The translations under genes were made by a program, and so were the position numbers. Shown here piece after piece: positions 32,367-42,743 of a DNA stretch of 64,000 nt. The notes under the pieces are model-generated. The model searched no databases, had not been told where the DNA came from, and was given only the letters and a program-made list of their open reading frames with translations. The DNA comes from Syntrophotalea acetylenica. GTDB lineage: Bacteria > Desulfobacterota > Desulfuromonadia > Desulfuromonadales > Syntrophotaleaceae. The DNA lies in NCBI RefSeq assembly GCF_001888165.1, contig NZ_CP015455.1, positions 713,501 to 777,500 of the forward strand, written 5' to 3'. Positions within the stretch are counted from its first letter, which is position 1. Each line of letters begins with the position of its first letter.

Positions 32367-33772
32367 GAATGGCCCCCGCGGCTCAGGCGGACCACGGTTT
32401 CGATATGCGCGGTCTGGGGAAACATGTCGACGGGCTGTACCGCGTCACAGCGGTAACCAAGCCGTATCAGCTCGGCAAGGTCCCGGGCGAGGGTCTCCGG
32501 GTTGCACGAAACGTAGATCATGACCCTGGGTTGCAGGCTGGCAACGGCCTGCAGCACTTCGGTCTGACAGCCGCCGCGCGGGGGGTTGAGAACGGCGACC
32601 GCCGGTTGCGGGATGCTGGTGGCCAGGTCCTCCAGCAAATGGGCCGTATCGCCGGCCAGGAAGCGGCAGTTGCCGAGCTGGTTCAGTACGGCATTCTGCT
32701 GGGCGTTGCGGACGGCTTCCTCGACCATTTCAATGCCGACGACCTGTCCGGCATCCCGGGCCAGATGCAGGGCGATGCCTCCGATGCCGCAGTAAAGGTC
32801 GAGGGCGTATTCGTTATCCCGCAGGGCCGCCCACTGTCGCACCAGGGAATAAATGCGCGCGGCCTGCGCATGGTTGACCTGGAAAAAGGAGGTCGGGGAT
32901 ATGCGCAGACGGATGTCGCCAACCTGGTCGAACAGATCGGGCTGCCCGATCATGCGCAGGGTTTCCCGTCCCAGGATGACGTTGCCGCCGGAGGCATTCA
33001 CGTTCTGTTGCACGGATACGATTTGCGGAACCTTGCGCATCACCCACTTGGCAAGGATCGGAATGCGTTTGAAGTCCTTTTGAGAGGTTACGAAGGTTAC
33101 CATTGCCTTGCCGTTTGCGGGACTGACCTTGATCAGCAGATAGCGCAACAGGCCGCGCCGGCTGACAGGGTTGTAAAGATAGATATCCTGACGGGCAATT
33201 TCATCCCGCACCACTTCGACAATGCGGTTGATCAGGGGATGATGCAGCGGGCAGGCGCCTGTGTCCACCACATCATGGCTGCCGCGCCGGTACAGTCCGA
33301 TGACGATGCGGCCCTTGTGCCGGCCGAGAGCCAGCTTGACGCTGGTGCGATAACCGAGCGGTTGGTCGGCACCGAGCACCGGCTGGATTGCGACATCCTT
33401 CAGCTCGGGGACCCTGCCGAAGGCTTCCTGAACTTTATCCTGCTTGAACCGCAACTGTTGCGGATAGTGCATGGACATCAGAGAGCATCCCTGGCATGCG
33501 CTCAGGGATTTGCACGGCGATGGCCGACGCATCGGGCTCGGCTCGAGAATGCGTTGCAGGCGGCCGACCTCACGGCGCTGGCCTTCATGTTCGATGCTTA
33601 TGGCGACCCGCTCGCCCGGAAGGGCGCCCGCTACCAGCACTTCCTTGCCCTGGCGCCGGGCGACGCCGAGGCCGTCGCTGTTGAGACGCTCGATGTCGAT
33701 TTCAACGAGCCCGCAGGAAGTCTTTCTTCTCTGACGGCCCGCGGCCGGCTGATTTTCCGTTTGTCTGGACAT
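32357..33772 (-). CDS. rlmD: 23S rRNA (uracil-5-)-methyltransferase RlmD
   Basis: 471-aa SAM-dependent methyltransferase that makes m5U1939 in 23S rRNA. An N-terminal TRAM domain (EIDIERLNSDGLGVARRQGK), an Fe-S cluster set CKSLSACQGCSLM near residue 87 plus CPLHH near residue 175, methyltransferase motif ALDLYCGIGGIALHLARDAG near residue 322, NPPRGG near residue 398 and the catalytic YVSCNPETLARDL near residue 425. Length suits RlmD/RumA; RlmC or TrmA would be shorter or lack TRAM. Promoter on the minus strand TTGACA-N17-TAAGGT at 33842-33814. Confidence 0.92.
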   Translation of the reverse strand: MSRQTENQPAAGRQRRKTSCGLVEIDIERLNSDGLGVARRQGKEVLVAGALPGERVAISIEHEGQRREVGRLQRILEPSPMRRPSPCKSLSACQGCSLMSMHYPQQLRFKQDKVQEAFGRVPELKDVAIQPVLGADQPLGYRTSVKLALGRHKGRIVIGLYRRGSHDVVDTGACPLHHPLINRIVEVVRDEIARQDIYLYNPVSRRGLLRYLLIKVSPANGKAMVTFVTSQKDFKRIPILAKWVMRKVPQIVSVQQNVNASGGNVILGRETLRMIGQPDLFDQVGDIRLRISPTSFFQVNHAQAARIYSLVRQWAALRDNEYALDLYCGIGGIALHLARDAGQVVGIEMVEEAVRNAQQNAVLNQLGNCRFLAGDTAHLLEDLATSIPQPAVAVLNPPRGGCQTEVLQAVASLQPRVMIYVSCNPETLARDLAELIRLGYRCDAVQPVDMFPQTAHIETVVRLSRGGHSQK

Positions 33773-33813
33773 GGTTTACCTGCTTTCAGAATGCTTGTAT
33801 CTAGTGTGACGGC

Positions 33814-33842
33814 ACCTTAAATCGTAACCACACCGCTGTCAA
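33814..33842 (-). promoter_or_regulatory. Promoter of rlmD
   Basis: Minus-strand TTGACA (33842-33837), 17-base spacer, TAAGGT (33819-33814). Divergent from the ispG promoter 17 bases away. Confidence 0.55.
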
Positions 33843-33858
33843 CGTCTCTTTTGGCGGC

Positions 33859-33887
33859 TTGACTTCACTGATGGCGGGTCGTAAACT
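33859..33887 (+). promoter_or_regulatory. Promoter of ispG
   Basis: TTGACT (33859-33864), 17-base spacer, TAAACT (33882-33887), leaving a leader of about 130 bases before the ATG at 34026. No riboswitch recognised in it. Confidence 0.55.
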
Positions 33888-34025
33888 CGCTGGCGGCGAC
33901 CCGGTGTTGCTGCCGGCGCTGGCTTGTCCTCCGATGCTTCCGGGCACTTCTTTTTGGGTTCCGCTGGCCGGTTTTTAACAGCCAGCCGGATGCCATCCGA
34001 TACCGTTTTTCCAGGAGCAGAACCT

Positions 34026-35108
34026 ATGAGACGAATTTCCCGGCCGATGCAACTGGGCAGTGTCGCCATTGGCGGCGACGCACCGGTTTCCGTTCAGTCG
34101 ATGTGCAGTACCCCGACAAGCGATGTTGCCGCGACCCTGGCGCAGATTGAAAGGCTGGCCGCGGCAGGCTGCGAGATTGTGCGCTGTGCGGTTCCCGACG
34201 AACAGGCCGCGCTGGCGCTGGCCGCCATCCGTGCCGATTGCGCCATGCCGATGATTGCCGATATCCATTTTGATTATCGGCTGGCCATGATGGCCCTGCA
34301 GGGAGGCGTCGATGGTTTGCGTCTCAATCCTGGCAACATCGGAGCGCGCTGGAAGGTCGAGGAAGTGGTCAGGGCCTGCGCCGAGCGCCGTGTGCCGATT
34401 CGTATCGGCGTCAATGCCGGCTCTCTGGAAAAGGATCTGCTGGAGCGCTACGGTCATCCTACCGCCGAGGCAATGGTGGAAAGCGCTCTGGGACATATTC
34501 GCATTCTGGAAGATCTCGGTTACGGGGAAATCAAGGTCAGCCTCAAGGCATCGGATATCCGGCGCACGGTGGAGGCTTACCGCCTGCTGGCCGTGCAGGT
34601 CGATTATCCTCTGCATATCGGCATCACCGAAGCCGGCACCACCTGGGCCGGAACCATTAAAAGCGCAGTGGGCCTCGGCGCGCTGCTGTACGACGGTATC
34701 GGCGATACCCTGCGCGTATCCCTGACCGGTGATCCGGTGGAAGAGGTGCGCGTCGGCTGGGAGATACTCAAGTCCCTCCAGCTGCGGCAGCGCGGCCCGG
34801 TATTTGTCAGCTGCCCCACCTGCGGGCGGTGTCAGATCGATCTGATTTCGGTGGCGGAAGAAGTCGAACAACGACTGAAGGACCTGCCGCTGGCTATTAC
34901 CGTGGCGGTCATGGGGTGTGTTGTCAATGGTCCCGGCGAGGCCCGCGAAGCCGATCTCGGCATTGCCGGAGGCAAGGGACAGGGGATCCTTTTCCGGCGT
35001 GGTAAAGTGCTGCGCAAGGTTCCCCAAGGCGAGCTGGCCGATGCCCTGGTGGCTGAAGCCTGGAAGCTGGTCGAGGAGGAGCCACCGGGAGGACCGGAAA
35101 AAAGATAA
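34026..35108 (+). CDS. ispG: 4-hydroxy-3-methylbut-2-en-1-yl diphosphate synthase IspG (GcpE)
   Basis: 360-aa Fe-S enzyme of the non-mevalonate isoprenoid pathway (MEcPP to HMBPP). MRRISRPMQLGSVAIGGDAP at the N-terminus, MIADIHFDYRLAMMALQGGV near residue 78, RLNPGNIG near residue 100, and the [4Fe-4S] ligands CPTCGRCQIDLISVAEEVEQ near residue 260 together with VMGCVVNGPGEAREADLGIA near residue 295. The ATG at 34026 has CAGGAG about 8 bases upstream. Followed by a strong terminator at 35116-35152. Confidence 0.96.
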   Translation: MRRISRPMQLGSVAIGGDAPVSVQSMCSTPTSDVAATLAQIERLAAAGCEIVRCAVPDEQAALALAAIRADCAMPMIADIHFDYRLAMMALQGGVDGLRLNPGNIGARWKVEEVVRACAERRVPIRIGVNAGSLEKDLLERYGHPTAEAMVESALGHIRILEDLGYGEIKVSLKASDIRRTVEAYRLLAVQVDYPLHIGITEAGTTWAGTIKSAVGLGALLYDGIGDTLRVSLTGDPVEEVRVGWEILKSLQLRQRGPVFVSCPTCGRCQIDLISVAEEVEQRLKDLPLAITVAVMGCVVNGPGEAREADLGIAGGKGQGILFRRGKVLRKVPQGELADALVAEAWKLVEEEPPGGPEKR

Positions 35109-35115
35109 AACCGCG

Positions 35116-35152
35116 GGCCGATTTTCGCAGTGACTGGAAATCGGCCTTTTTT
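35116..35152 (+). terminator. Intrinsic terminator after ispG
   Basis: GGCCGATTTTC (35116-35126), nine-base loop, GGAAATCGGCC (35136-35146) followed by six T residues (35147-35152); eight bases after the ispG stop. Confidence 0.88.
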
Positions 35153-35283
35153 GTGTTTTCATTGGGGCGAAAGCAGGTGACGGCATCGTCTGCAAAAGGA
35201 TAAACCGAAACGGCATGCGCCGAAGGTTCGAGCCGAAACGCCTTGCGCGGCAAAACCGATCAACTTTGGACACAGGAGGTACC

Positions 35284-36957
35284 GTGCTGACCCAGACCAG
35301 GGCATGGCAACGCTTGCAGGAACATCACCGGCAGGTTTCCGGTAGCCACATGCGCGATCTTTTTGACCGCGACGATCGGCGGATGCAGCGTTTTTCGCTG
35401 CAGTTCGAGGATCTGCTGTTCGATTTCTCCAAAAATCGCATCACCGATCAGACCCTCGAACTGTTATGCGATCTGGCGCGGGAGTGTGGACTCGCGGACC
35501 GTATCGAAGGCATGTTCGCCGGAGAGGCGGTCAACTGCACTGAAGGGCGCGCGGCTCTGCACGTGGCGCTGCGCAATCGGTCCAACCGCCCCATGAAGGT
35601 CGATGGCGAGGATGTCATGCCGGCCGTCAACGCGGTGTTGACGCAGATGCGAAGCTTCGTCGAAGGGGTGCACAGCGGCGCATGGCGCGGTTTTTCCGGC
35701 GAGCGGATCCGTGACGTGGTGAATATCGGCATCGGCGGATCGGATCTCGGCCCTCGCATGATTGTCCAGGCCCTGACCCCATACCACCACTCCGGCCTGA
35801 AGGTGCATTTCGTCTCGAATATCGATCCGGCCGACCTTCTCGATACCCTGGCCGGGCTGCGACCGGAAACCACGCTGTTTCTCGTTGCCTCCAAGACCTT
35901 TGGTACCCAGGAAACCCTGGCCAACGCGCATGCCGCCAAAGACTGGTTTTTGCGGTGTGCCGGCGATCAACAGCATGTAGCGCGCCATTTCGTGGCCATT
36001 TCCACGCATCGGCAGCGGGTGCGGGATTTCGGCATCGATCCGGAAAACATGTTCACCTTCTGGGACTGGGTTGGTGGGCGCTATTCCCTGTGGTCCGCCA
36101 TCGGCCTGTCCATCGCCCTGGCTGTCGGCATGCAGCGCTTCGAGGAACTGCTGGCCGGCGCGCATGCCGTGGATGAACATTTTCGCAGTGCACCCTTCGA
36201 AAAAAACCTGCCGGTTGTCATGGCGCTGCTGGGGATCTGGTATATCAATTTTTTCGGTGCGGCCAGCCATGCCATCGTGCCTTACGCCCAGCATCTCCAG
36301 AGGTTGCCTGCCTACCTTCAGCAGGCCGACATGGAAAGCAACGGCAAAACAACTACCTGCGAAGGTCGTGCCGTTAGCTGGGATACGGGACCGGTGGTCT
36401 GGGGGGAACCCGGCACCAACGGCCAGCATGCCTTTTTCCAGTTGCTGCACCAGGGGAGCCGGCTGGTGCCTGTCGATTTTCTGTTGCCGGCGTGCAGCCA
36501 TTACGCCCTGGGAGCACATCAGGATATGCTGCTGGCCAACTGCCTGGCCCAGGCCGAAGCACTGATGCGCGGTCGCACCGAAGACGAAGTCCGTCGACAA
36601 TTGCGGGAGGAGGGGCTGGGTACGGCGGAAATTGAACGTCTTGCGCCCCATCGGGTTTTTCCCGGCAATCGTCCCAGTAATCTGTTCATGTTCGGCAAAC
36701 TGGCTCCACGCACCCTGGGGAGCCTGGTCGCCCTTTACGAGCACAAGATTTACGTGCAGGGCGTGTTATGGGGAGTCAATTCTTTTGACCAGTGGGGGGT
36801 GGAACTCGGCAAAAAACTTGCAGACACTATTCTGTCCGAGTTGCAGGGCGAGGGGGATTTGCGGGAGCATGACAGTTCGACAACCGCCCTGATTCATCGG
36901 GTCCGATGCTTTCCGCGCCGATCCGGTTGCCAGTCCGGGGACAGTGGCCAACAGTGA
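35284..36957 (+). CDS. pgi: Glucose-6-phosphate isomerase
   Basis: 557-aa glycolytic/gluconeogenic enzyme. It contains [17 protein letters not shown] (signature 1) and [17 protein letters not shown] (signature 2), plus [16 protein letters not shown] near residue 157 and the base/acid-catalytic Glu/His regions. GTG at 35284 is chosen because AGGAGG lies four bases upstream; upstream in-frame sequence is not homologous. The C-terminal tail after [16 protein letters not shown] is somewhat longer than in E. coli Pgi. The gene is single, between the ispG terminator and the sensor kinase gene. Confidence 0.95.
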   Translation: MLTQTRAWQRLQEHHRQVSGSHMRDLFDRDDRRMQRFSLQFEDLLFDFSKNRITDQTLELLCDLARECGLADRIEGMFAGEAVNCTEGRAALHVALRNRSNRPMKVDGEDVMPAVNAVLTQMRSFVEGVHSGAWRGFSGERIRDVVNIGIGGSDLGPRMIVQALTPYHHSGLKVHFVSNIDPADLLDTLAGLRPETTLFLVASKTFGTQETLANAHAAKDWFLRCAGDQQHVARHFVAISTHRQRVRDFGIDPENMFTFWDWVGGRYSLWSAIGLSIALAVGMQRFEELLAGAHAVDEHFRSAPFEKNLPVVMALLGIWYINFFGAASHAIVPYAQHLQRLPAYLQQADMESNGKTTTCEGRAVSWDTGPVVWGEPGTNGQHAFFQLLHQGSRLVPVDFLLPACSHYALGAHQDMLLANCLAQAEALMRGRTEDEVRRQLREEGLGTAEIERLAPHRVFPGNRPSNLFMFGKLAPRTLGSLVALYEHKIYVQGVLWGVNSFDQWGVELGKKLADTILSELQGEGDLREHDSSTTALIHRVRCFPRRSGCQSGDSGQQ

Positions 36958-37047
36958 ACAATCGCTGCGGCAAAGTCATTGTGATCCTCCCCGGAGCCTT
37001 TGTGCAAAAGGACGGCGGGATTTTTTCGGAGAAAGTGGTAATACGCG

Positions 37048-40000
37048 GTGCGGTTTGTTTTTTCTATGGTTTTCAGGCACTTCAGGGGGCGATGCCGGTG
37101 CGCTTTGCTGCTGGCAGCGGCCATAGGCTGTCCCGCCGCAGCTTCAGCCGGCGATTTGAACATCCTGATGCTGCACTCCTATCATATCGAGTACGACTGG
37201 ACCCGTGACCAGCATGCCGCATTTGTCGGGACCCTGAAGCAGCGCGCCCCACAACGGGAAATTTCCTTTTTTGCCGAATATCTGGACACCAAACGCAACC
37301 TGTACACCCCGGATTACGCCGCCTTTTTTGCCGAGTATCTGAAAAAAAAATTTCTCGGCTACCATCTCGACGCCATTTACGTCACCGATGACAACGCCCT
37401 GTCTTTGCTGCTTCGCTACCGGCAGGAACTGTTCCCCGGGGTACCCGTGGTGTTCAGCGGCGTCTGCAACCTCTGGCCGGGCAAACCAGGCAAAACCGCC
37501 CTGTTGGACGGAGTTTACGAGCGCAAGGATGTGGCGGGCAACGTGCGGATTGCCAAGGCCATCGACCCCGGCCTGAAAAAGCTCTACTTTGTCGGTGATG
37601 GCGGGCCTTCCCATAATTTTATCGCCAGGCAGGTAAAGGCGGAAATGGCGAAACATTTTCCCGGCTTAGCCTATGAACTGGTGGCCGACCGTTCCCTGTA
37701 CAAGTTGCGTGGCAAGCTTGCGGAAAAAGTCGAGGGAACCGTGATTCTCACCACCCTGGGGGGATTGCTGAGCCCCGATGGCAGTACCGTGCCGATCCCG
37801 GCGGCGGTTGCGACTCTCGCTGAATCGGGCAAATTCAAAATTCTGACCATGGGGTCCAATTATCTGACGGAAGGGGTCATTGGCGGCAGTGTGGTGGATG
37901 GTTTCGTTCAAGGACAGGCCGCCGCGCATGTTCTGCTCCGGCAGGTGCTCAAGGAATCCCCGGCGGTTGATGGCAAAGGGTTCGCAGCAACCCGCCATGT
38001 GTTTTTTTACCCCGCTCTTCAATCCTGGAAGATTTCACTCAAGGACCTGCCCGGCGACAGCGTTATCATCGACGGGCCGGCGCGGACCATCGGCCAGCAC
38101 ACCCGGCTGCTGCTCGGAGGGCTGGTGTTTGTGCTTTTGCAGGTCCTTCTGCTGGTGCTGGTGCTGCCCCGCCTGCGATCTCTCAAGCTGATCCGGCAGG
38201 CCCTGTACTGGAGCGAACGGCGCTACCATGCCGTGGTCAGGGTCATCAACGATGCCGTGATCGGCATCAATGACAAGGGCTGCATCGTCATTTTCAATCC
38301 CGCTGCCGAAAAGATGTTCGGCTATGCCGAGGAAGAAATCCTTGGCAAACCTCTCGATGGTTTGCTGCCGGAACGCTTTCGCGACCGTCACCGCAGCAGA
38401 CTGGCCCGGTTTTTTTCAGGAGACCCCGTTTCCGATCTTCTCGGCCAGAATGTCGAACTGCCCGCGTTGCACCATAACGGGGAGGAGTTTTATGTCGAGC
38501 TGTCCCTGTCCCTGATGCACCAGGGAAACAGGGTCAAGGTGATCGCCGCCCTGCGCGACGTCACCGAACGCAGGCGCGCAGGGGACGAGCTGCGCCGCAG
38601 CGAAGAGCGCTATCGGGCGTTGGTCCAGACCCAGGTCGAAGCCGTTTGCCGCTGGCTTCCCGACACCACCCTGACCTATGTCAACGAGGCCTATTGCCGC
38701 TTGTACAAAAAACGTCCCGAGGAGTTGCTGGGGCAAAAAATCGTCGAAAGAATGTCAGCCTGCGAGCGGACCGCTATGGAGGAGCACATACGGCTTCTGA
38801 TCGCCCAGCCCGGCACCCTCTATCATGAAACCTCGATTCCGCGGGGCGATGACCGCTGCCTCTGGTATCGCTGGAGCAATACCGCCATCGTTGGGGAGTT
38901 GGGGAGGTGGTGGAAATTCAGGCTGTCGGCCTGGACATTACCGAACGCAAAAAGGTGGAGGAAGAACTGCGGGAAAGCGAGTCGCGATTTCGCGATACGG
39001 CTGATCTGCTGCCTCAGTCGGTTTTCGAGACAGATATTGTCGGGCGGCTGACGTTTGCCAATCGCGTGACGCTGGAGATGACCGGATGCAGCGACGAAGA
39101 TCTGGCGCGAGGAATCAGCGTCTTTGACCTGATGGCCGGATCGGAACGCGAACGCCTGGTGCGGGACTTTCAAAAAGTGCTTGCCGGCGAGACGGTCAAT
39201 GCCAGCGAATGTCTGATCGAAGCGCGCAACGGCTTCCGGTTCAAGGTGATGATTTCAGCCTCACCGGTGGTGCGTAAAAACCGTATCATCGGAGTGCGCG
39301 GCGTGGCGGTGGATATTTCCGAACGCATCGTCGCCGAACAGGCACTGCGACAGAGCGAAAAAAAATTCAAGCGTCTGTTCCGCGAATATCAGGCGCTGCT
39401 CGACGGCATACCCGACCCGATCGCTCTGATTGCGCCGGATCGTACCGTAGTGCGCACCAATCGCGGTATGGCCAACGCTCTTGGGCTTGCTGTGCAGGAT
39501 ATCCCGGGGCAAAAATGCTGCGCTTTATGGAACAGCGATTGCTGCGCGGAGGAGCAGTGCCCGGTGCTGTCCTGCTTTCGCACCGGTGCCCCGCAGAAAA
39601 AGGAGCTCAGAACCCGGGACGGCCGCAGCTGGGAGGTGCGGGTGTTCCCGGTCCAGGACAAAACCGGCACCACCGTGCAGGTGATCCGTTATGCCAGCGA
39701 CATCACCCGCCAGATCCGGCTGCGCGAGGAGTCCCTGCGCACCGGCCAGCTGGCATCCCTCGGCGAATTGGCTGCCGGGGTCGCGCATGAAATCAACAAT
39801 CCTATTAACGGTATCATCAACTATGCCCAGCTGCTGGCCGACAGTCTCGATATCGCACGGGAGGATCATGAGATTCTCAAGGGTATCATCGACGAGGGGG
39901 AGCGGATTGCCAACATTGTACGCAACCTCCTGGCTTTTGCGCGGACCCGCAAGGAGCATAAGGACCGCATGAACTTGTGGGATGCCCTGGCATGTTCGCT

Positions 40001-40460
40001 GGCATTGACCGAATCCCAGCTGCGCAAGGACGGCATCCGGCTGCAGCTCGACGTGCCGGCCGACCTGCCCGAGATCATTGCCCATGCCCAGGAAATCCAG
40101 CAGGTGATCCTGAATCTGCTGAGCAATGCCCGCTATGCACTGAACAAGAAGTATCCCGCTGTTGCCCCCGACAAGATCCTGAGCATCAAGGCCAGTCCCT
40201 GCGAGAATCAGGACGTTCCGTCGGTGCGGATAGATTTTCACGATCGCGGCATCGGTATCCCCGAAGGCGTAAGGCACAAGGTCCTTGCCCCTTTTTTCAC
40301 CAGCAAACCAGCCGGGGAGGGAACCGGGCTTGGACTCAGCATAAGCCATGGCATCGTCAAGGATCATCAGGGCGAAATCCTTATCGATAGCCGTGAGGGG
40401 CACTTTACGACCGTTACCCTGATTTTTCCCACAGCACCCGAGGAAAACCATGAACACTGA
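37048..40460 (+). CDS. Membrane sensor histidine kinase (ABC substrate-binding-like sensor, PAS domains), frameshifted near 38901
   Basis: Large hybrid sensor: signal peptide (residues about 1-34), a periplasmic ABC-sub-bind (COG2984-like) domain starting LNILMLHSYHIEYDWTRDQH, a transmembrane helix (LLLGGLVFVLLQVLLLVLVL) near residue 355, three to four PAS domains (IGINDKGCIVIFNPAAEKMF, VFETDIVGRLTFANRVTLEM, LIAPDRTVVRTNRGMANALG), then HisKA with the phospho-accepting His in LAAGVAHEINNPINGIINYA and HATPase (GIGIPEGVRHKVLAPFFTSK, GEGTGLGLS). The first frame runs to 39051 but turns to nonsense after 38904; the correct frame continues from 38907 (VEIQAVGLDITERKKVEEEL). A G is missing in GGGGAGG at 38901-38907. 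Its end overlaps the regulator gene by 11 bases. GTG 37048 or ATG 37066 may start it. Confidence 0.85.
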
Positions 40461-42177
40461 TGTCGAAGTTTCCGGAAGAATTCTTGTTGTCGATGATGAA
40501 AAGTGCCTGCGCTTCAGCTTTGAACGCTTTCTCAGTGCGGAGGGATACCGGGTCTCCACCGCGGCCGATTTCGAGGAAGCACTGGGACAATTGCGAAACG
40601 GGAAATTTGACCTGATATTTTCTGACATCGTGCTTGGCGGGCATAGTGGCATCGAGCTGCTGCGCATCCTTCGGGAGCGCGATCAAAACACCCCGGTGAT
40701 CATGGTGACCGGTTTTCCCAATGTGGAGACGGCCAGCGAGGCCGTTCGTCTGGGGGCCTATGATTACATTTCCAAACCGGTCGTCAAAAAGGACCTTCTG
40801 CAGGTGGCGCGATCCGCCCTCAAGTACAAGCGGGCCATCGATCGGGAATCCGAAACCCGTACCAATCTCGCCGCTATTTTCGAGAGTGTCCGGGACGGTC
40901 TGGTGTCCGTCGATTGCTCGGAGGTGGTAACCGACTTCAACGGTGCCGCGCGCAAAATCTGTGGATTGGCGGAAGACGACCGCGGTGAAAAAATCGGTTC
41001 CTTGGCCATGCTCTGTTCGGGGCGATGCCGCGAGCTTCTGGACCGCACCCTCGAGCAGCGCCGTCCCCTGACCCTGGAGCGCATGACCTGCGAGCACCTG
41101 GAGCGCCCCGAGCAGGTGGTGTCCCTGTCCACGGCTCCTTTGCAGAACCGCGACGGAGATTTTTTCGGAGCGGTCATGGTCATTCGGGACGAGACGCGGC
41201 TCAACGATCTCGAGCGCAGCCTCAATCAGCGGCAATCCTTCCACCGCATGATCGGCCAGGGTCGCAGAATGCAGGAACTTTACGGTTTTATCGAAAACCT
41301 CGCCCAGGTGCCCTCCACGGTACTGATCCTTGGCGAGAGCGGCACCGGCAAGGAGCTGGTAGCCGAGGCCCTGCACCTTTCCGGTACACGCAAAAAACGT
41401 CCCCTGGTCAAGGTCAATTGCGCAGCCTTGTCCGATACGCTGCTTGAAAGCGAATTGTTCGGCCATGTCAAGGGTTCCTTCACTGGCGCCATCAAGGATC
41501 ATGTCGGACGGTTTCAGAGAGCCGACGGCGGAACCATTTTTCTCGATGAAATCGGCGATATTTCGCCGCGCATGCAGTTGCGGTTGCTGCGGGTGCTGCA
41601 GGAAAAGGAGGTCGAGCGCATTGGCGACGCCACCCCCATCAAGGTGGATGTGCGCATCGTTGCCGCCACCAACCAGGATCTGGAGGAAAAGGTGCGCCGT
41701 GGCGAATTCCGCCAGGACCTCTATTACAGGCTCAAGGTCATTACCATGCAACTGCCTGCATTGCGGGAGCGCAAGGAAGACATTCCCTGTCTGGTGGATC
41801 ATTTCATCCGGCACTACAACCAGGAGTTGGGACGCAATCTGCAGGGGGTCAGCGCCGAAGCCCTGCAGGCCCTGCAGAATTACGACTGGCCGGGCAATGT
41901 CCGCCAGCTGGAGCATGCGGTGGAGCATATTCTGATTCACTGCATGGAGCCGGTCGCGACCCTCCATCACCTGCCTCAGGAGGTTCTGCAAGCGCGTCTT
42001 TCGACGTCGAAACCTGATGGCGAGCCGGAAAATGATGAACGGCAGGCTATCCTTGCGGCGTTGCGGAAAACCGATTGGAACAAAGCCAAGGCTGCCCGGC
42101 TTCTCGGCATCGACCGCAAGACCCTGTATCGCAAAATTGAGAAATTCCAATTACTCGATCCCGGAGAGGTTGCATAG
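40450..42177 (+). CDS. Sigma54-dependent response regulator (NtrC family) with PAS domain
   Basis: 575-aa transcription activator. Receiver (RILVVDDEKCLRFSFERFLS, phospho-Asp in FDLIFSDIVLGG near residue 56), a PAS-like linker (residues about 135-270), AAA+ domain with Walker A LILGESGTGKELVAEALHLS near residue 295, sigma54-contact motif GSFTGA instead of the usual GAFTGA near residue 340, Walker B GTIFLDEIGDIS, and a Fis-type helix-turn-helix KAKAARLLGIDRKTLYRKI. It overlaps the upstream kinase by 11 bases; the two form a two-component pair. Target genes cannot be inferred from position; it sits before cheW and a chemoreceptor. Confidence 0.94.
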   Translation: MNTDVEVSGRILVVDDEKCLRFSFERFLSAEGYRVSTAADFEEALGQLRNGKFDLIFSDIVLGGHSGIELLRILRERDQNTPVIMVTGFPNVETASEAVRLGAYDYISKPVVKKDLLQVARSALKYKRAIDRESETRTNLAAIFESVRDGLVSVDCSEVVTDFNGAARKICGLAEDDRGEKIGSLAMLCSGRCRELLDRTLEQRRPLTLERMTCEHLERPEQVVSLSTAPLQNRDGDFFGAVMVIRDETRLNDLERSLNQRQSFHRMIGQGRRMQELYGFIENLAQVPSTVLILGESGTGKELVAEALHLSGTRKKRPLVKVNCAALSDTLLESELFGHVKGSFTGAIKDHVGRFQRADGGTIFLDEIGDISPRMQLRLLRVLQEKEVERIGDATPIKVDVRIVAATNQDLEEKVRRGEFRQDLYYRLKVITMQLPALRERKEDIPCLVDHFIRHYNQELGRNLQGVSAEALQALQNYDWPGNVRQLEHAVEHILIHCMEPVATLHHLPQEVLQARLSTSKPDGEPENDERQAILAALRKTDWNKAKAARLLGIDRKTLYRKIEKFQLLDPGEVA

Positions 42178-42743
42178 GGGGCTTCTCCATGTGGACGCAT
42201 TGGCTGACGCGCAGCAGCACCGGCAAGCTTGGCGGTTGACGTTTCTTCGGTGTTCTGGCATTTCGTCTCCCGGTAAGGGCCGGCTTCGGATGGCTTCACG
42301 GCCCGCTGCGGAAAGCCAGTCCGGTAAACATGCCCCGGAAGTGGGGCGGTTGTCCCCGCCAGGTGCCCCATGCCTGCCCATGTTATGGCAGCAAGAAAAG
42401 CTCAGACGCCTGGCATCTGCGCGAAGGGCGCGTTGCGCAGGTTGTCGTTGTCGGGAGGCGCCGCCATGCAGGTGCATGGGGCACAGCGGATCCAGGCAAG
42501 AGGGCATGTATTTTGCAGCATTCGGGTAGCTTCCATTGGAGATCGCGGAAGTGTCGAGCGCTGACGGGGGCCTCCTCGATCTGCTGCCGGTCGGTTGGCG
42601 GTGAGAAAAGCGGGACACCGCCGACTGTTGGACAAGGCATGGCTTTTATCCTTTCGATGAACTGCAGCACCGGTCGTTTGGCGGCATCATCGAAGGTTTT
42701 TACCTGACCAAAAATAACAGGACGAAGGGAGTGGTTTCAAACA
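42178..42743. other. 566-bp spacer with a strong hairpin before cheW
   Basis: No gene I can support. The clearest element is a 10-bp stem GTTGGCGGTG (42594-42603) with CACCGCCGAC (42616-42625), one G-T wobble and a 12-base loop, about 120 bases before the cheW start. Weaker GC stems follow the regulator stop (42277-42304). No GEMM-like c-di-GMP riboswitch and no sigma54 site (TGGCAC-N5-TTGC) was found. Confidence 0.45.

Noticed and set aside
42178..42743. c-di-GMP (GEMM) riboswitch before cheW
   Set aside because: The conserved GEMM core sequences are absent.
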